DNA of 64,000 bases from Geosiphon pyriformis (GCA_016748015.1 JAAOMT010000280.1:81046-145045), one strand, 5' to 3'; counted from the stretch's first letter, positions 34,236 through 47,323 are shown. Numbers and translations are program-made. The notes: generated by a model not told the origin, from the letters alone.

Positions 34236-34938
34236 TGTTACAGATTGGAATAACAAGCTAATGAATAGCAAGAGAGAACAAGATTGTAAAGTGATGAAAA
34301 GAATCAAAGGAAATTCAACTTTAAAGAGCAAATTGAATGAGTATGGATTCAATATGTGAGATCAGTCTTATAAAATATCTCAGTTACTGTACTTTTCTAA
34401 AGATAACCAAAAATCTGAAGATAGAGAAATAGTTTATACTGTCAACAAATGATCACATCTAGTATAATTCTATGCCTCACATCAGTGCTCTTAGAATTTA
34501 ATAGCAAGTATTAAATGTACTCTTTAGTTACATTTTATTCAATAATCTTTAAATGCTGCAATTACACATTTTAGGAAAAGAATAAGAAATAATCAACAAA
34601 TAGTCTTTTATCCCAAGATGTTCGAATACTTGAAGGTAGGAAAAGAGAATTTAGCAATAAGAAAATAATTGAGATGAAAGTTATTATTTTATTTATTTTA
34701 TTTCCTTGATTTCTAATATGCTTTTTTACAGCTAAGAAATTCATCACTTATATAGCTATTAAAAGTGGTCAATGATCAAGTCAATGACTAGGTCAATAAT
34801 CAGGTCAATGATTAGGTCATTAATCAAGTCAATGATTAAGTCAATGATTACTTTCTAAAAATAGAGTGGCTAATTTATATGACATCAGTGGCTAATACCT
34901 ATGATAATTAATAAGAAGTATAAGTTTCAATCATAACA
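34236..34938 (-). repeat. 3' LTR of RT2
   Basis: 703 bp; on its own strand TGTTATGATTGAAACTTA ... CCAATCTGTAACA. Same length as the other LTR. U3 carries several GTCAATGATCAG-type 12-base units (about 34765-34852). Confidence 0.9.
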
Positions 34939-35562
34939 TCATCCTCTCCAAAGAGATTAAGCTCTGGTGAAATCAAGCTATTTATAATGTAATCTATTTA
35001 AAAGTTTTTATCTAACTCAAAGCTAACTAGTTTGTTAGTCTTTTGTAGATAAGGTATATAATACTTGAGACAAAATGAGTTTTGTATTCAAGAGACCAAA
35101 TCTTTGTATTAAAGTTTTGGCTCTTTTAGCAATAGTTAAAACTCTTAGGACATCTAACCATATAATGCCCAAAATTTCTGTCTGTATCTCTGAAGTTGTT
35201 TTTTTTATGAGTTTCATATCCTCTATAATTTCACTAAGACGACCATAGAGTTCTAATTGCCTTTCATATGACAAGTTTTTGTCTATGAGTAAGATTTCTT
35301 AAAGTGTTTTTCCAATTGTGTTGGAAGGTGGAAGAATAGCTGTTGTTATACTTTCCAACAAATATTTATCTATTTTACTACCAATTTTTTCTCTTCTGAT
35401 AGTAGTTTTCTTTGGTCTAATAACAGTATGTGTTCTACTGTTATCAGTTATGGTGGTTTGTTTTTCAATAGTCAGAGTAGCATTTGGATAGTTTTTGATC
35501 TAATACTTATGGAGAATATAAAAAGTGTTTTGAATGTTTTAATCTAGAAAATAATTGTTTAT
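34908..35562 (-). pseudogene. RT2 extra ORF downstream of integrase
   Basis: Homologue of the RT1 extra ORF. The start codon is ATA instead of ATG, and the TAA at codon 8 is shared with RT1. Conserved parts include ERQLELYGRLSEIIEDMKL, LDVLRVLTIAKRAKTLIQRF and NTKLILSQVLYTLSTKD. It ends inside the LTR like RT1. Confidence 0.6.
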
Positions 35563-35599
35563 GTTAATTGAAAATATCTCTGTTTTGAGAATAGTGCAT

Positions 35600-36960
35600 T
35601 TATTTATACTTGATTTTTGCTGATCAATTGAGTCGATATTACCACAACAGACAGCCAATTAGGTCGTTTATAATATTTCTTAAGTTGTATACCATGAACA
35701 GGACTATCATTAAAAATTGTTCTGGATTGATCTTGAAGAATATAAGAACCATTGTTCAAAACTTTGTTGACTATAAAAGGTCTTTTCTACTGGCTAGAGA
35801 ATTTATCACCATAGACATTGTCTCTGTCTGAACAGTATTCTAGTACCAAGTTACCAATACTTAAAAAAAGTGTTTTATAGGTTTTCTTTCTTTTAAGCTT
35901 TTCTTGGAACTGTTTTATCTTTTCAAAAGCAATTATTTATGTTTCTACTAAGAAGTCAAGAATAGTACTCAGTTTTTTTTGTAAAATGTCTTTGTAATTT
36001 TCTATTGTGATTTCTTCAAAGGGTATTGTTTTAATGTCAGTTTCTATTGGTAGTGTTGCCATGTGTTCATAGAGCAGATAAAAAAGTTCATAACTTGTTA
36101 TGTCATGATTCACAGTTCTATAAGCAAACAAAGCTGAAGGCAGTACTTTGTCCCATAAGTTTGTTTCTTTACTTGTTTTGGCTAGGGTTTCACATAATGT
36201 TCTATTAAAACATTCTACTAGATCATTTGTTTGGGGGTGGTAAGAAGAGGAAAGTTTGTGACATATTCCCATTTTCCTGCAAAGTTCTTCAACCAGTATA
36301 TTAAGAAAAGCTCTTTCTCTATCAGATAAAAGTTTTTTGGGGCAGCCATAATGGCAAATAATATCTTCATAAATGAAATTGGCTATTAAGACTGCTGTTT
36401 AGTCTAAGGTGGCTCTTGCTTCTACCACTTTGTAAAATAGTCAGTAGCTGTGATAATATATCTGTTGCCATCAGGAGTAATTGTTAAAGGTCTAACAACA
36501 TCTATACCAATTCTGTCAAATGATTGACCAATAGAGATTGGATGAATATCTTCTTTGTGATTGGGTTTGTCTTTTCTTTGACAGATGTCACAGGTTTTGA
36601 TGTATTCAGCAATGTTCTTTTCCAAGATAGACCAATAATAGTGAACTAAAATTTTTTGAATTGTCTTTGTTTTTCCAAAGTGTCTAGCTAATGGGTCAAT
36701 GTACATGTTGTATATTACAATTTCTTTTTTTTTAAATCTGATGACTCTTTGGGGGCAGTCAGGATTTTTTCTGTTTCTTTTATATAATTGGTTCTGGTGG
36801 ATCAAATAGAAATTTAATTGTTTGCACAAATGTTTTCTTTGCTGTCGAGTGTATTCTGGTGAGTATTGTCTTTTACCCAAAAATTCCATTAAGACAAAAT
36901 AGTTGTCCAAGTCTATTATTGTGTTTGTTTGTAAAGAAGTTACTAATAATTAAGTTGGTT
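35600..36960 (-). pseudogene. RT2 integrase
   Basis: Two open pieces. 36422-36910 holds the HHCC zinc region (YIDPLARHFGKTKT ... CDICQRK) and the first catalytic Asp (DRIGIDVVRPL). 35937-36272 holds SSYHPQTNDLVECFNRTL with the catalytic Glu kept (LVE). There is a frame slip between the pieces. It starts in the +1 frame relative to RNase H, as in RT1 and RT3. Confidence 0.85.
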
Positions 36961-36980
36961 TGGTTTGAAAGGTTGTACTA

Positions 36981-38570
36981 TTATTGGATAATAAGTCTAG
37001 AAAAAGCATTGGCATTTTGATGATTTGCTTCTTTGTAGTATTGAATATCATAGTCAAATTTATCCAAGTAGAGTATCCAGCAAGTTATTTGTTTGTGTTT
37101 CAGCTTCTTTTTATTGTGCAGCCAAACCAAGACTTGATGATCTGTTACCACTAAAAATTTTACACCAAAAAAATCTTGATCCCAGTAGTTAGTAGCCCAA
37201 ACTACTGTTAAACATTCTTGTTCAATAACTGAATAGTTCTTTTTTGCTGGTGTAAGAGATCTACTGGCATATGCTATAGCATGTTCTCTGCCATTTTCAT
37301 CTTTCTGTGAAAAAACAGCATCAAGTCCATAGCCAGATGCATTAGTGTGGAGGATGAAAGATTGGTCCAGATCAAGTTGCTTAAGAATTGGTTCAGTAAC
37401 AAGTTTTTTCTTTAGAATTTTAAAAGCTTTTTGTTGATAAATGTCCCAGTAATAATTGACATTTTTTTTGAATAGCTGATTGAGAGAAAAGGCAATTTTG
37501 AAGAAATTTTTGATAAATTTGCAATAGTAAGAGGCCAAATCAAGGAAAGAGCATAGTTCAGGAACATTTATTGGTTGTCTAATGTTCTGAACTTTTTCAA
37601 CTTTAGCTGAGTCAGGAAAGATTCCATCTTTTGAATTAAGATGACCAAAGAACTGGGTGGATTGGCATCCAAAGAAAGATTTGATTGGGTTGATCTTAAG
37701 GCCAGCATTTTTGAGCAGATCAAAAACTTTCTGTAAATGTTTAAGGTATTCATCTCAGGTTTTTGAATATACCATTATATTGTCCAAATAAACCAGAACA
37801 AAGTTTTCTTTTACTAATTCAAACACTTTATTCATTAGGCATTGAAAGATGGGAGAAGCATTGGTGAGACCAAAAGACATAACTGTGAATTCATAAGTGC
37901 CATACTTGGTGATAAAGACAGTTTTCTTTTTGCTTTCTGAATCCATCTCTACTTGCCAGAATCTAGCAGTTAAGTCAATGGTTAAGAAGAAAGCAGCACC
38001 ATTGAATTTATCTAGCATTGTATCAATTTTGGGGAGTGAGTACATGTCTCTTATAGTGATGGCATTTAGTTGGCAATAGTCAACACAGAAGCATAAAGTT
38101 CTATCTTTCTTGGATATTACTACAACTGGAAAAGTCTATTCATTCTTGGTTTTTTGTATGAATTTAAGATCTTTCATCCAGTTTATTTCTTTCTTGATAA
38201 ACTCATCATTGCATTGATTGGATTGATAAGGCTTCAAATAGATGGAACAAGTTTCTTTTGTGGTGATGGTATGTTGTATTACATGAATTTGTCTAGAGGT
38301 GTCATCTTCTTTTGAAATAACTGGGCTATTTCTAGCCAACAAATTTTCAATGTCTATTTTTCTTTTTTCAAAAGAAGGTTCTCTTTGTTTTATAACTAGT
38401 AATTAGATTTTAGATGGTTTATTTTCAAAAGACTTTTGTACTTCTTTAAGTTTTTTTCGAGATATCAAGCTAATTGGTTTCCAATCTTTGTAATAGATCA
38501 GGCAGGATTTGCATTCATTACTTGGTAAATACAAAGATTTATTACACTAGCACTGTACACAAAAACCATG
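36981..38570 (-). pseudogene. RT2 reverse transcriptase and RNase H
   Basis: RT pieces at 38136-38342 and 37755-38045 (YSLPKIDTMLDKF, LTIDLTARFWQVEMDSES, FGLTN, VLVYLDNIMVYSKT, with YLDN as in RT1). RNase H is at 36981-37538 (LHTNASGYGLDAVFSQKDE, EQECLTVVWATNYW, VTDHQVLVWL, NANAFSRL). Two Asp positions became Asn (HTN, NAN). The RT starts after the shared TAG at 38574-38576. Confidence 0.85.
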
Positions 38571-38573
38571 CCA

Positions 38574-39667
38574 CTAATAACTGTATTTGGCTTTCTTGCC
38601 AGGTTTTTTGTCAAAGATTCTTTTGAGGATATTATAGTAGGGCCAGCAGATTAGCTTGCCATTTACTATGATTCCTTTTTTGTCAGCTTTAACATTGTTC
38701 AGTGGCTTGCCATTACTGATAAAGATGATATAAATAAGTTCAGCAGTTTTTTCTGGTTCTTCTTGATCTTTATCATCACTTTCATTATCATCTGATTCAT
38801 CTGATTGTTCTTCTTTTGGTTCTGTTTGGTTGCTAAAGGAGTTGTTCAATAATGGCATTTAACCACAATGGGTTTTTTACCATATCTGATGATTAGCTCA
38901 CACAGTTTATAGTCAAGTAATGCTTTGGCTTTCTTAAGTCACTCATTATTAACAATAATGATATACTCTTTTGCTTCAAATACTTCCATATCTGTTTCAA
39001 TGCTAATACCATTGATGCGAACAGGAACAGCTTTGGCTATATCCAAATCTTTCTTTTTGTTATCATGTACATTGGTCATAGACTAAGTAGAAGATTCATC
39101 AATTTTTTTTTCAATGGCTTCTAGAAAGTGTTTGGCAATTACACCAACAGATGATCTACTGTTTAGGATTAAATCAATAAAGTAGCCAGCCACTTGGGCT
39201 TTACAAATCAGAAGAGTGACATTGCTGTTGTCAGTAAATTTAGCTTGATGAGAGTGTTTGTTGGTTTTTGGTGTCTTTTTTTTTGGTATTAAGGATTTGC
39301 AAAGTTTTTTTCTGAATTGTGGATGGGTTATTAGTTGGCCAAATATAATATGTATTGGAGTTTCTATGAGATCTTTAACAACAAAATAGAGTCCAGATTT
39401 TTGTACAATTTCTGAGGGTTCTAATTTTGGAAAATTTTTAAAAACTTTAGCCTTTGGTGGCTCATTGTTGTCAACAACAGAAGTTAAGACTTTATTGGGA
39501 TTTAGAACGAAATCAACCTTGGCTTTTTTTTTCTTTCTTGTTAAGTTAGAGGTGTTGATTGCCAGTTTATCCATATTATGATTATTAGCAGTTAAGTTAA
39601 AAGCATAAAATGGGTTTTTTTCTGATTGGCTTGCACTTTCACTCTTTAGAAGTGCTACTAATTTAAA
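38574..39667 (-). pseudogene. RT2 protease region of pol
   Basis: Open pieces at 39083-39574 and 38574-38858. The retropepsin motif reads LILNSRSSVGVIAK, so the catalytic Asp-Ser-Gly is Asn-Ser-Arg. The tail ends KKAKYSY before TAG 38574-38576, as in RT1. Enters from gag by the slippery heptamer TTTAAAT at 39661-39667. Confidence 0.8.
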
Positions 39668-41207
39668 GGCTAATAAACAGTGGCTTCAACTAGGGGATCT
39701 TCTCCAAAAAAATTAATGTTGGCATGATTGGATCTTTAATTGGAAATATTATTACTGTTGGGTCTGTTATTCTGAGTGTTATTATTTTTAGGAGCTGGAG
39801 GAGGCAATAGAAGATTGTTGCAGTCTCTTGAGAAGTGTTTAGTTAGTCTATGATGATAGCACACAGGTAGACCATAATTTTACTGTCTTTGATATGGTGG
39901 TTGTTGAGACTAATTGAAACAGAGTTCAAATCTGGATCTTTGGATTTGTTGATTCTTTCTAACTGCTTAGGCCAAAGGTTCTAACAGCCAGGCAAGATTT
40001 GTTGTAAGCCTATCTATTAATTGTTTATTTGAATCTTAAGTTTGGGCAGCAAAAGAGGTAGCAGCCATTTGTGAAGCAAGAGCCATAATAGGTGCAGGAG
40101 CAAAAACCAGAAAGGTGGATCCCAGATGCATTCTTTAGTTATCTTCTATTCTCTGAGCAAGTTCAATAGTCATATCCATTGTGGAATTATTTTTTAAGGC
40201 CAGGAGAGGCTAAAGAGGATATGATAGATCAGTTTTTAGTTTTTTTGTAAAGGAATGTATTTTCTGCTTTTCTGTCCAATTTTTTCCAGAGTCTACCCAT
40301 TTAATAAGTTTTCTTATTGCTTTGGCATATTCTGTCACAACCTCATCAGAGCCTTGAGTTCTTTTTTCTAATTCCATATGCCATTTGGATATTAAGATAG
40401 GAGTTCTGAATTTCATTTCAAACTGAATAGTGAAAGAAGTATTGTCTTCTCCAGCATTTGTTGATATCCATCTAATGATTTTTTGTTAAGCATTGGCATT
40501 GGTTTTTTGTAAGAACCAAGTAGCGGAAGAGCCTTAAAGATAGCCACCAACAATTTGGAACTTGTATTCATTATTATATTGGTTGGCTGTGACTGCTTTT
40601 TCAAAGTCATCTAATTATTTGATTGGATCTTGTGTATCACCTCTGAATAATAGTAGTGAGATATTGTTTTTTGTCCTAAAGCAGTCTGTATATCTTGGAA
40701 GACAATCAGAATGTTTTGTTGCAAAAGGTCTTGAGCTATTGGTTAAGGGGTAACTGTTTGTGTGGATGAGTTTGATTTGCTTAATAAAAGGTCAAAAACA
40801 GAAGCAGTTTGGTAGCTTTCTTCTTTTGTTTCAAAAGAAGTTTTAGTTGCTTGATGGACAGTAATTCAAATGTGGATTTGATGATTCAAATATTCGAAAT
40901 CAGGGGGCTGTTGTTCAAAGGTTGTAGAATATAAGAGCTGATTAATACTGTTGTTTCTTTCTTCAAAGTTGTCTTCAAAATAAGCTTGGTCAAAGTAATA
41001 AATTGTATAAGCTGTGTAGATTTTAGCTAAATGCTTGTTCAAGAACCAGTTCTAAAAGTCTTGGAATTGTCTGCTGAATTGTTTTTTAATGGAGAAGCAA
41101 ATTAAGCAGGAGGGCAAAGGATTGAGTTTAATAAAGTCTAAATCGTTTTTGTTGTGTGCTTCAAAGTGTTCTTCTGATTGTTATGGCAGGTATCAATAAT
41201 TACCCAT
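39658..41207 (-). pseudogene. RT2 gag
   Basis: ATG at 41205-41207, stop TAG at 39658-39660 directly after the slippery heptamer. Same layout as RT1 gag but with early stops (TGA at codon 5, TAA at codon 9) and a net 4-base loss that shifts the frame. The zinc knuckle reads CYHHRLTKHFSRDC, so the second Cys is gone. Confidence 0.8.
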
Positions 41208-41259
41208 ATAATAGGAAACAAAGTGGAATTTGACAATCTTACAGAAAGCACCACTTTTA

Positions 41260-41962
41260 TGTTATGGGTTGGAGTAACAAGCTAATAGATAGCAAAGAAG
41301 AACAAGATTGTAGGGTGATGAAAGGAATCAAAGAGAATTTAACTTCAAAGAGTGAATTGAATAAGTATGGATTTAATGTGTGAGATCAGTCTTATAAAAT
41401 ATCTCAGTTGCTGTACTTTTCTAAAGATAACCAAAAATCTGAAGATAAAAAAATAGTCTGTACTGTCAACAAATGATCACACCTGGTATAATTTTATGCC
41501 TCATGTCAGCACTTTTAGAATTTAATAACAAGTATCAGATGTACTCTTTAGTCACATTTTATTCAATAATTTTCAAATGCTGCAATTACACGTTTCAGGA
41601 AAAGAATAAGGAATAACCAACAAGTAGTCTTTTATCCCAAGATGTTCAGATACTTGAAGGTAGAGAAAGGGAATTTAGCAATAAGAGAATGATTGAGATG
41701 AAAGTTGTTATTTTATTTATTTGATTTTTTTGATTTCTGACATGCTTTTCTACAGCTAAGAAATTCATTGCTTATATAGCTATTAAAAGTGGTCAATAAT
41801 TAAGTCAATGACTAGGTTAATGATCAGGTCAATAATCAGGTCAACAGTCAGATTATTGATCAGGTCAATGATCACTTTTTAAAAATAGAATGGCTAATTT
41901 ATATGATATTAGTGGCTAATATATATAATAATTAATAAAAAGTATAAGTTTCAACCATAACA
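41260..41962 (-). repeat. 5' LTR of RT2
   Basis: 703 bp; on its own strand TGTTATGGTTGAAACTTA ... CCAACCCATAACA, followed by TAAAAGTGGTGCTTTCTG, the primer site. Confidence 0.9.
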
Positions 41963-44900
41963 GTATATTAAATTTTTTTGATTTTGATCATATTGCTATT
42001 ACAGTTTTTTTTGATTTGAGTAGTTTTTTAGATAAATATTTGAGTGCAATTCAAAAACAAACTAATAAAAATTGTTAAAAATTTAAGATCAAAGATTTAA
42101 ACAATGCCAAATAGGCCTATTTTAAAAAATATATCTTTGTTAAATATTAATAGCTATGGCTAGATTTGTAAATACAAAAGTTCTTAAAGATTTGAATACT
42201 CTGTAAGAAGATAATAATAGATTTAACAGATATAATTTTCTCTAAAAATTGGTTTAATAAGTTTAAATACTCAAGAAACAAATAACTTTTAAGGTTTTTT
42301 AGACTAGAATTGTTAGTCACCAAGATTATAAAAGAATTAATTTAAACAATGAACCTGAATGTAATTATTTCATTTGAACATAATTAATTATTAATAGTAA
42401 TAAAACTTTCAAAATTAGTGTTTTGGTTTAAGATAGTACTAAGTTAATAGATATTTTTAAATATTTATTAACAATTAAGAAAAAGTATAAGAAGTCTAAG
42501 TATTGTGAATTTAAGATTACTAAAAATACAGCCATTAAGAAAACAATTAATAAGCAAATAAAAAGTTTTAATAAGAAGAACATAATAAAAAGTGTTTTAG
42601 AACAGTCTTTTTATAAAGTAATCTTGAACTATTTAATAATTAAAAAGAAATTAGTTTTAAAGTTAAATAAAATAAAGCTTAGAGTTGATAAAATTATAGT
42701 AGATTAGACAAAAAAGCATAAAATATCTGTTGTACTGTTTGATTTATGGTTTTATTAGTATATACTATTGAGCTATATAAAGAAATATGTTTTTTTTGGT
42801 ATAATAAAAAATATTAATATGGATAAATTGGGTTTGGTAATTAATGATTTGTCTAATAATAAGATTGCTAAATTATTTGAAATATCAAATAAGCTTTAGA
42901 AACATTGTAACAATGTAATAATGAAGTGTTTTTTAGATCTGTTAAATTCTTATTTAACTATTGACAACATTTCAGTTTTTTAGAAGAGAATATAAGTTTT
43001 GATAATTTCCAAGCCTTATAATTAGAATAATATATTGACTAATATCAAACTGATTGCATTAATAAAAACAGTCAAAAAAATTTTGTCAAAAGTCTTCTTA
43101 GACCGAATTTTTTTGGTATGCAGTAAATTTGACATTTTTTATAGAGACAATTTTTTGGTATTAAAAAATATGTTGATTTGATTTTCTATGTTTGTAATTG
43201 GTTTAATAGTCAAAGATGCTTTAAAAAAAAATAAAAAATTATAATTAGTTTTGCAAAACATATATAAAGCTTACAACTTAATTGGTTGATTTTATCTAAA
43301 AACTAGCTTAAAATATATCAAAATATGTAACTGTTTTATTAATTTCTTTAGCAACATATATTAAAACAAAATAAACAGAGTAATAATTGACTTTAAATTC
43401 TCAAATGGTTATTGTATACATGATATGTTGAATTAAAATAAGATTTTTTATTTTTTCTTTAAAAAATGTTCTATAATTTTTTTCTGTATAAGATTAAAAG
43501 ACATAAGTATTTGTGGCCAAAACTAACAGAGTAAAAAACAAGAAAAAAAAAGTCTTTTTTTGCTGTCAGTATTTTTGTTAATAATACTATTTAAGTAGAA
43601 AATAGTCAAATTTTAACTTAATATATTTTAAATATTGTTAGTAAATTTTTTAATATTAATAATATTTTAATTAATAATAATAAAACAATAGTCATTTTTA
43701 TTAACCAAAAAACATTAAATACTTTATTAAAAATTAGTAATTGTTTCATATTTATTGTAAAAAAAAATAAGTTATATTAATACTTAGATAATTTTTTTTT
43801 AACTAAAAAACTGTCTAAGCCAAGTTTGACTAAGGCCTATTTTGATGTTAATTTTTTTGCAAATATGGTCATAAAAAAGATAATTTCGAATAAACAGTTT
43901 TGCTATCTGGTTTTGGCTATTTTGCTTTTTATTGTTAATTAATATATATAATTTAATTTTGTTTTAGTTAATATTTATTACAAGTAAAATTTTATAATTA
44001 AAAAGAATTTAAGATTAAAAACTAAGTTGTTTAAGAATTTCTTCAATAAAACTTTGTATTATTCACTTTTATATAATATAAAATTATTTAAACAGTTGTA
44101 AGCTGAAAATAAAATAACATTAGTAATTAATTTTACAAATTTTAAAGATATTTTTGGCTGTTTTTTTGATTATTATTTCTTGAATTTATAAGTTTTAAAC
44201 TGGACTTCAGCTAATCTATTATAGTTTTTTGTTAAGTTAAAAATTAGTTTTATAAACAATTTTCTTACTAGAATAATAAAGATATTTTTAAAAAATAAGC
44301 TTTTATTGACAAATAAACTGTTAAATGTTTTTTAAGATTCTGACAGATTATAATGTTTAATATCTTAAAACAATTATTTTACTTTAAGTTAATAAATTTT
44401 CTAAGGTGTTTTAGTATTGTTTTTAAGAACATACTTTTGAATAAACATGGTGTTTTAATGTCTTGAAAAACATTTTATTATTGGAAAAAACTAAATTTAT
44501 AAGGTTTTATTTTATTTTGGTTTATTATTACATCTAAATTTATGGACAATAGTAAGTCTATCTTTAAAAATAAGATGAATTTTTCTGGTGTTTTGTTTTA
44601 TAATGTCTTAAACTTAGATGATTTTAATTCTATAAAAGACTTTTTTTATAAAATTTGGACTGGTTCATTCAATGTATATATCATTGGTTGTTAAAAAGTC
44701 TTGGTTTAGTAAAAATAGCTGGCAAAATATTTATATACTTTTTTAATATAAATATAGACATTGGTATTGGAGTTTTTGAATTGGTTTTATCTACTTTAAT
44801 TGAATTATAAGCTGTTACTTTGGCTTTAAAGTGTGTATTTTTTTCTAGCATAGTGGTTTTATATCTGAATAGTCAAGTAGTCATTAATATATATGTTTTA

Positions 44901-45943
44901 AAACTTAATTTAATTAATCTGAATTTTTGTAATTAATGCTAAGTAAAAAAGTATTATGTTGTTAATCTAATTAAAAATAAAAATATTTTAGTAATTTAAT
45001 CAAAGATTAAAAATTATTTAAATGTTTTAGGTAATAATTAAACAGATATGCTGGCTGAAACTATTACTAGTTCTTTTTTGTATTTTTCTATTGATATTAT
45101 AAAGTGTTATTTAATGACTAATAAGTTAATAATGTTTAATAATATATGTTATTTTGTTTGAAATATATACAAAACAATTACTTATATATGCTGAAAAATA
45201 AATTTTGGTGTTAAAATTTTTAATAGTTTTTTTATTTGTAATATTAATTAAGTTTAAATGACTTTAGTTTAACATCCTAATTCTTATATGTTGATTGATT
45301 TTATTAGCAAGTTTACAGTTGGTTTCAGAACATACATAATAAAAACTATTTATAAAAAACTCTTAATTACTGTACAGAAAAAATTATATAACTGGTTATA
45401 TCTGAGTGTTTTATGTTTATCTTGTGATAAGATAGAGTTTTTTAATTATTTATTTATATATACAAAGAATATTGATTAACAGAAAGATTTAATCATAAGT
45501 TATGTTGGATTTTGGAAGTTTTTGACAGTTAAAAGTGTTTTTGTGTCTTTTTTTGTTTTGAGTTCTTTTTTTTTTTTTAAAGATTGGTTTATATTTAGTA
45601 TTTTATAAGAGTTTTGTGCTTAAGATTTGGTTTAAAAATGTTTTATTGATATATAATAATAATAATAATAAATATTATTTATTCTAGTAAATTTTTTTGT
45701 TAATTAGTCAAATGTCGCCACAGAAAAATTTGGTTGGTTAGATTTTAATTTAGATTAAAGGCAGAAAAATACAAATTGGTAAATAATAATAGCCATAATT
45801 AAAAAACCTTTTATGATTTGTTTAATGGAATAATTTGTATATTTGGTATTATTAAGTTAATGGTAGTAAGTTTTAGTAGGCATTTATTTTACTTATTCTT
45901 CTCTGGTATTAATAATTGTTTATTTGTGCACATAGATATATAG
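41963..45943 (+). pseudogene. LINE ORF2, rest of endonuclease, RT, RNase H and C-terminal parts
   Basis: Collinear with LINE ORF2 proteins. FFDFDHIAITVFFDLSSFL and KFKIKDLNNAK (42.0 kb) end the endonuclease. RT pieces follow: LVINDLSNNKIAKLFEIS, ALIKTVKKILSKVFLDRI, LVLQNIYKAYNLIG and, near 43575, FVNNTI. The last two normally carry Asp (KAYDS, FVDD) and now read Asn. LSKPSLTKAYFDV lies at 43.8 kb. At 45288-45479 an open piece matches the C-terminal Cys region (LYNWLYLSVLCLSCDKIEFF). The final SGINNCLFVHIDI ends at TAG 45941-45943. Dozens of stops, nearly all explainable as C-to-T/G-to-A. Confidence 0.62.
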
Positions 45944-46160
45944 TATTGCTTAGATTAGCTTAAATAGCTGGTTATATATAGCAAGCATATGAGTTGTATT
46001 TAGTTAGAATTACTTAGTTTAATTCTGTATACTAGATAGCAACTGGGTTGTACTTATTAAATTCAAAATTTATTTAAAGTATATGTTTTTGCAAATTAAA
46101 TTGTAAAATAAATTGATGTACAATATAAATAATGATGTCATTTTTAAATTTATTATTAAT

Positions 46161-46280
46161 TGAGATAAAATCTAATTTTTATTATCTATATTAATATAGG
46201 CTGGCACAAATTAAAATTTCATTTTGGGCCAGATGTCGATCGGGCTATTTTAATTTGCTTCCATTTTTAATTTAGTCCAG
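46161..46280 (-). repeat. right terminal inverted repeat of the 30-kb block
   Basis: Reverse complement matches 16197-16310. Follows the LINE ORF2 stop by about 220 bases of AT-rich 3' sequence. Confidence 0.7.
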
Positions 46281-47167
46281 AACGTGTATAAATTTATTAA
46301 AACCCAGAATCGTGAACTTCGATTTAAAAAAAGTTTAATGTTTCATGGTTTATTTAACTTGAACATATTATTTTGAAGAGAATTTGTGGTAATAATCCCA
46401 ACAACACTACCAAATTCATATTATTGTTTATGTAGTTCATCATCAAGGTCAATAAAATTACTAAATTGAAACTTTTTTCACTGTTCAGACAAGAATTTCA
46501 AAAGAGCTAATTAAAGTTAGATTCAGAATATCCAGTTTTTGACTAATTTTATAAAATTTTGCTTATTCTTTAATTTTTTGGAATTTTCAGTAGGAATCTA
46601 TTTTCAGGTTTGAAATTCCATGGGTTGGGCCTCATTAAATATTATAAATGTATTTCAATTTTTTTGTTGGTGATTAAGAAACCCACCCACCTACCCTTCT
46701 TTAAGGTAAAAGTTTAATAAATTAATGAATTAATTTATTATTTATTTATTTATTTATTTAGAAGCTTCAAAATACGAAAGCATTTACAATTAGAGCTTGA
46801 ATTTTCTATTTGATTGATTCTAGTTTAATAAATGTTTTAATCAGCGTGTGAGTAAGATAACGTAAATTTGAATTTTCTTCATAAAACCCAAAATGTCCGA
46901 AAAGCTAAATTACGCGGAATAATTAGACCCAATATTTTGTTTTCGGGCATAAATCTCGGCGATTAAATAATGAAAATCTATTTTGATTTTTGTTCAGGTT
47001 CAATTAAAAAAACAAATGCTCTTGAACGCTATTGGCTATTATTTGTGTAAAGAATTTTGATCCGAACCAAAAAAGAGTTTTCATACATAAATATTTTTCA
47101 ACTGCTCAACATTTGTTAACGGAGATAATTATTACTTTCAATTGAAACTTCTTGGCTACCGAACCAA
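46281..47167. other. intergenic DNA upstream of gene 5
   Basis: AT-rich, with an ATTT run near 46735-46760. No gene recognised. Confidence 0.5.
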
Positions 47168-47175
47168 TATAAAAG
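47168..47175 (+). promoter_or_regulatory. putative TATA box of gene 5
   Basis: TATAAAAG, 149 bases before the ATG at 47324, the same distance as in gene 1. Confidence 0.5.
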
Positions 47176-47323
47176 AAGCAAACGAAAAATGGTTTTTTCG
47201 AAGCTATACTTTAAAATCTTTTTCAAATATACAACAATCTCCTATTCAAAAACCCAAAATTACCTTTAAAATTGATCTTTAAAATTAAAATCATTTACTA
47301 AACCAAAAATACTGAAATTGAAA

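Larger units (their letters stand above)
34236..41962 (-). mobile_element. RT2: Ty3-type LTR retrotransposon, minus strand, same family as RT1
   Basis: Complete element inserted in LINE ORF2. GTAT is duplicated on both sides (34232-34235 and 41963-41966). Both LTRs are 703 bp. The gene order is as in RT1. More nonsense codons and indels than RT1, but it keeps the RT segment RT1 has lost (GLKINPIKS) and the integrase Glu. It is therefore not a descendant of the present RT1 copy. Confidence 0.92.
16197..46280. mobile_element. 30-kb nested transposon block with terminal inverted repeats
   Basis: The first ~115 bases and the reverse complement of the last ~120 bases align closely. Both have the order CTGGA-(A/C)-TAAATTAAAAAT, then GACATCTGG, then CCAAAATGAAATTTTAATTTG, then a shared tail ending AAATTAGATTTTATCT. 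The right copy has an extra ATAGCCCG-like insertion. Between them lie LINE-derived AT-rich DNA and two complete Ty3-type elements inserted later. No transposase gene was found inside, and no clear target duplication outside. It may be a DNA transposon later colonised by retroelements, or two facing copies of a short inverted-repeat element. Without the two Ty3 insertions the block would be about 13.7 kb. Confidence 0.6.
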
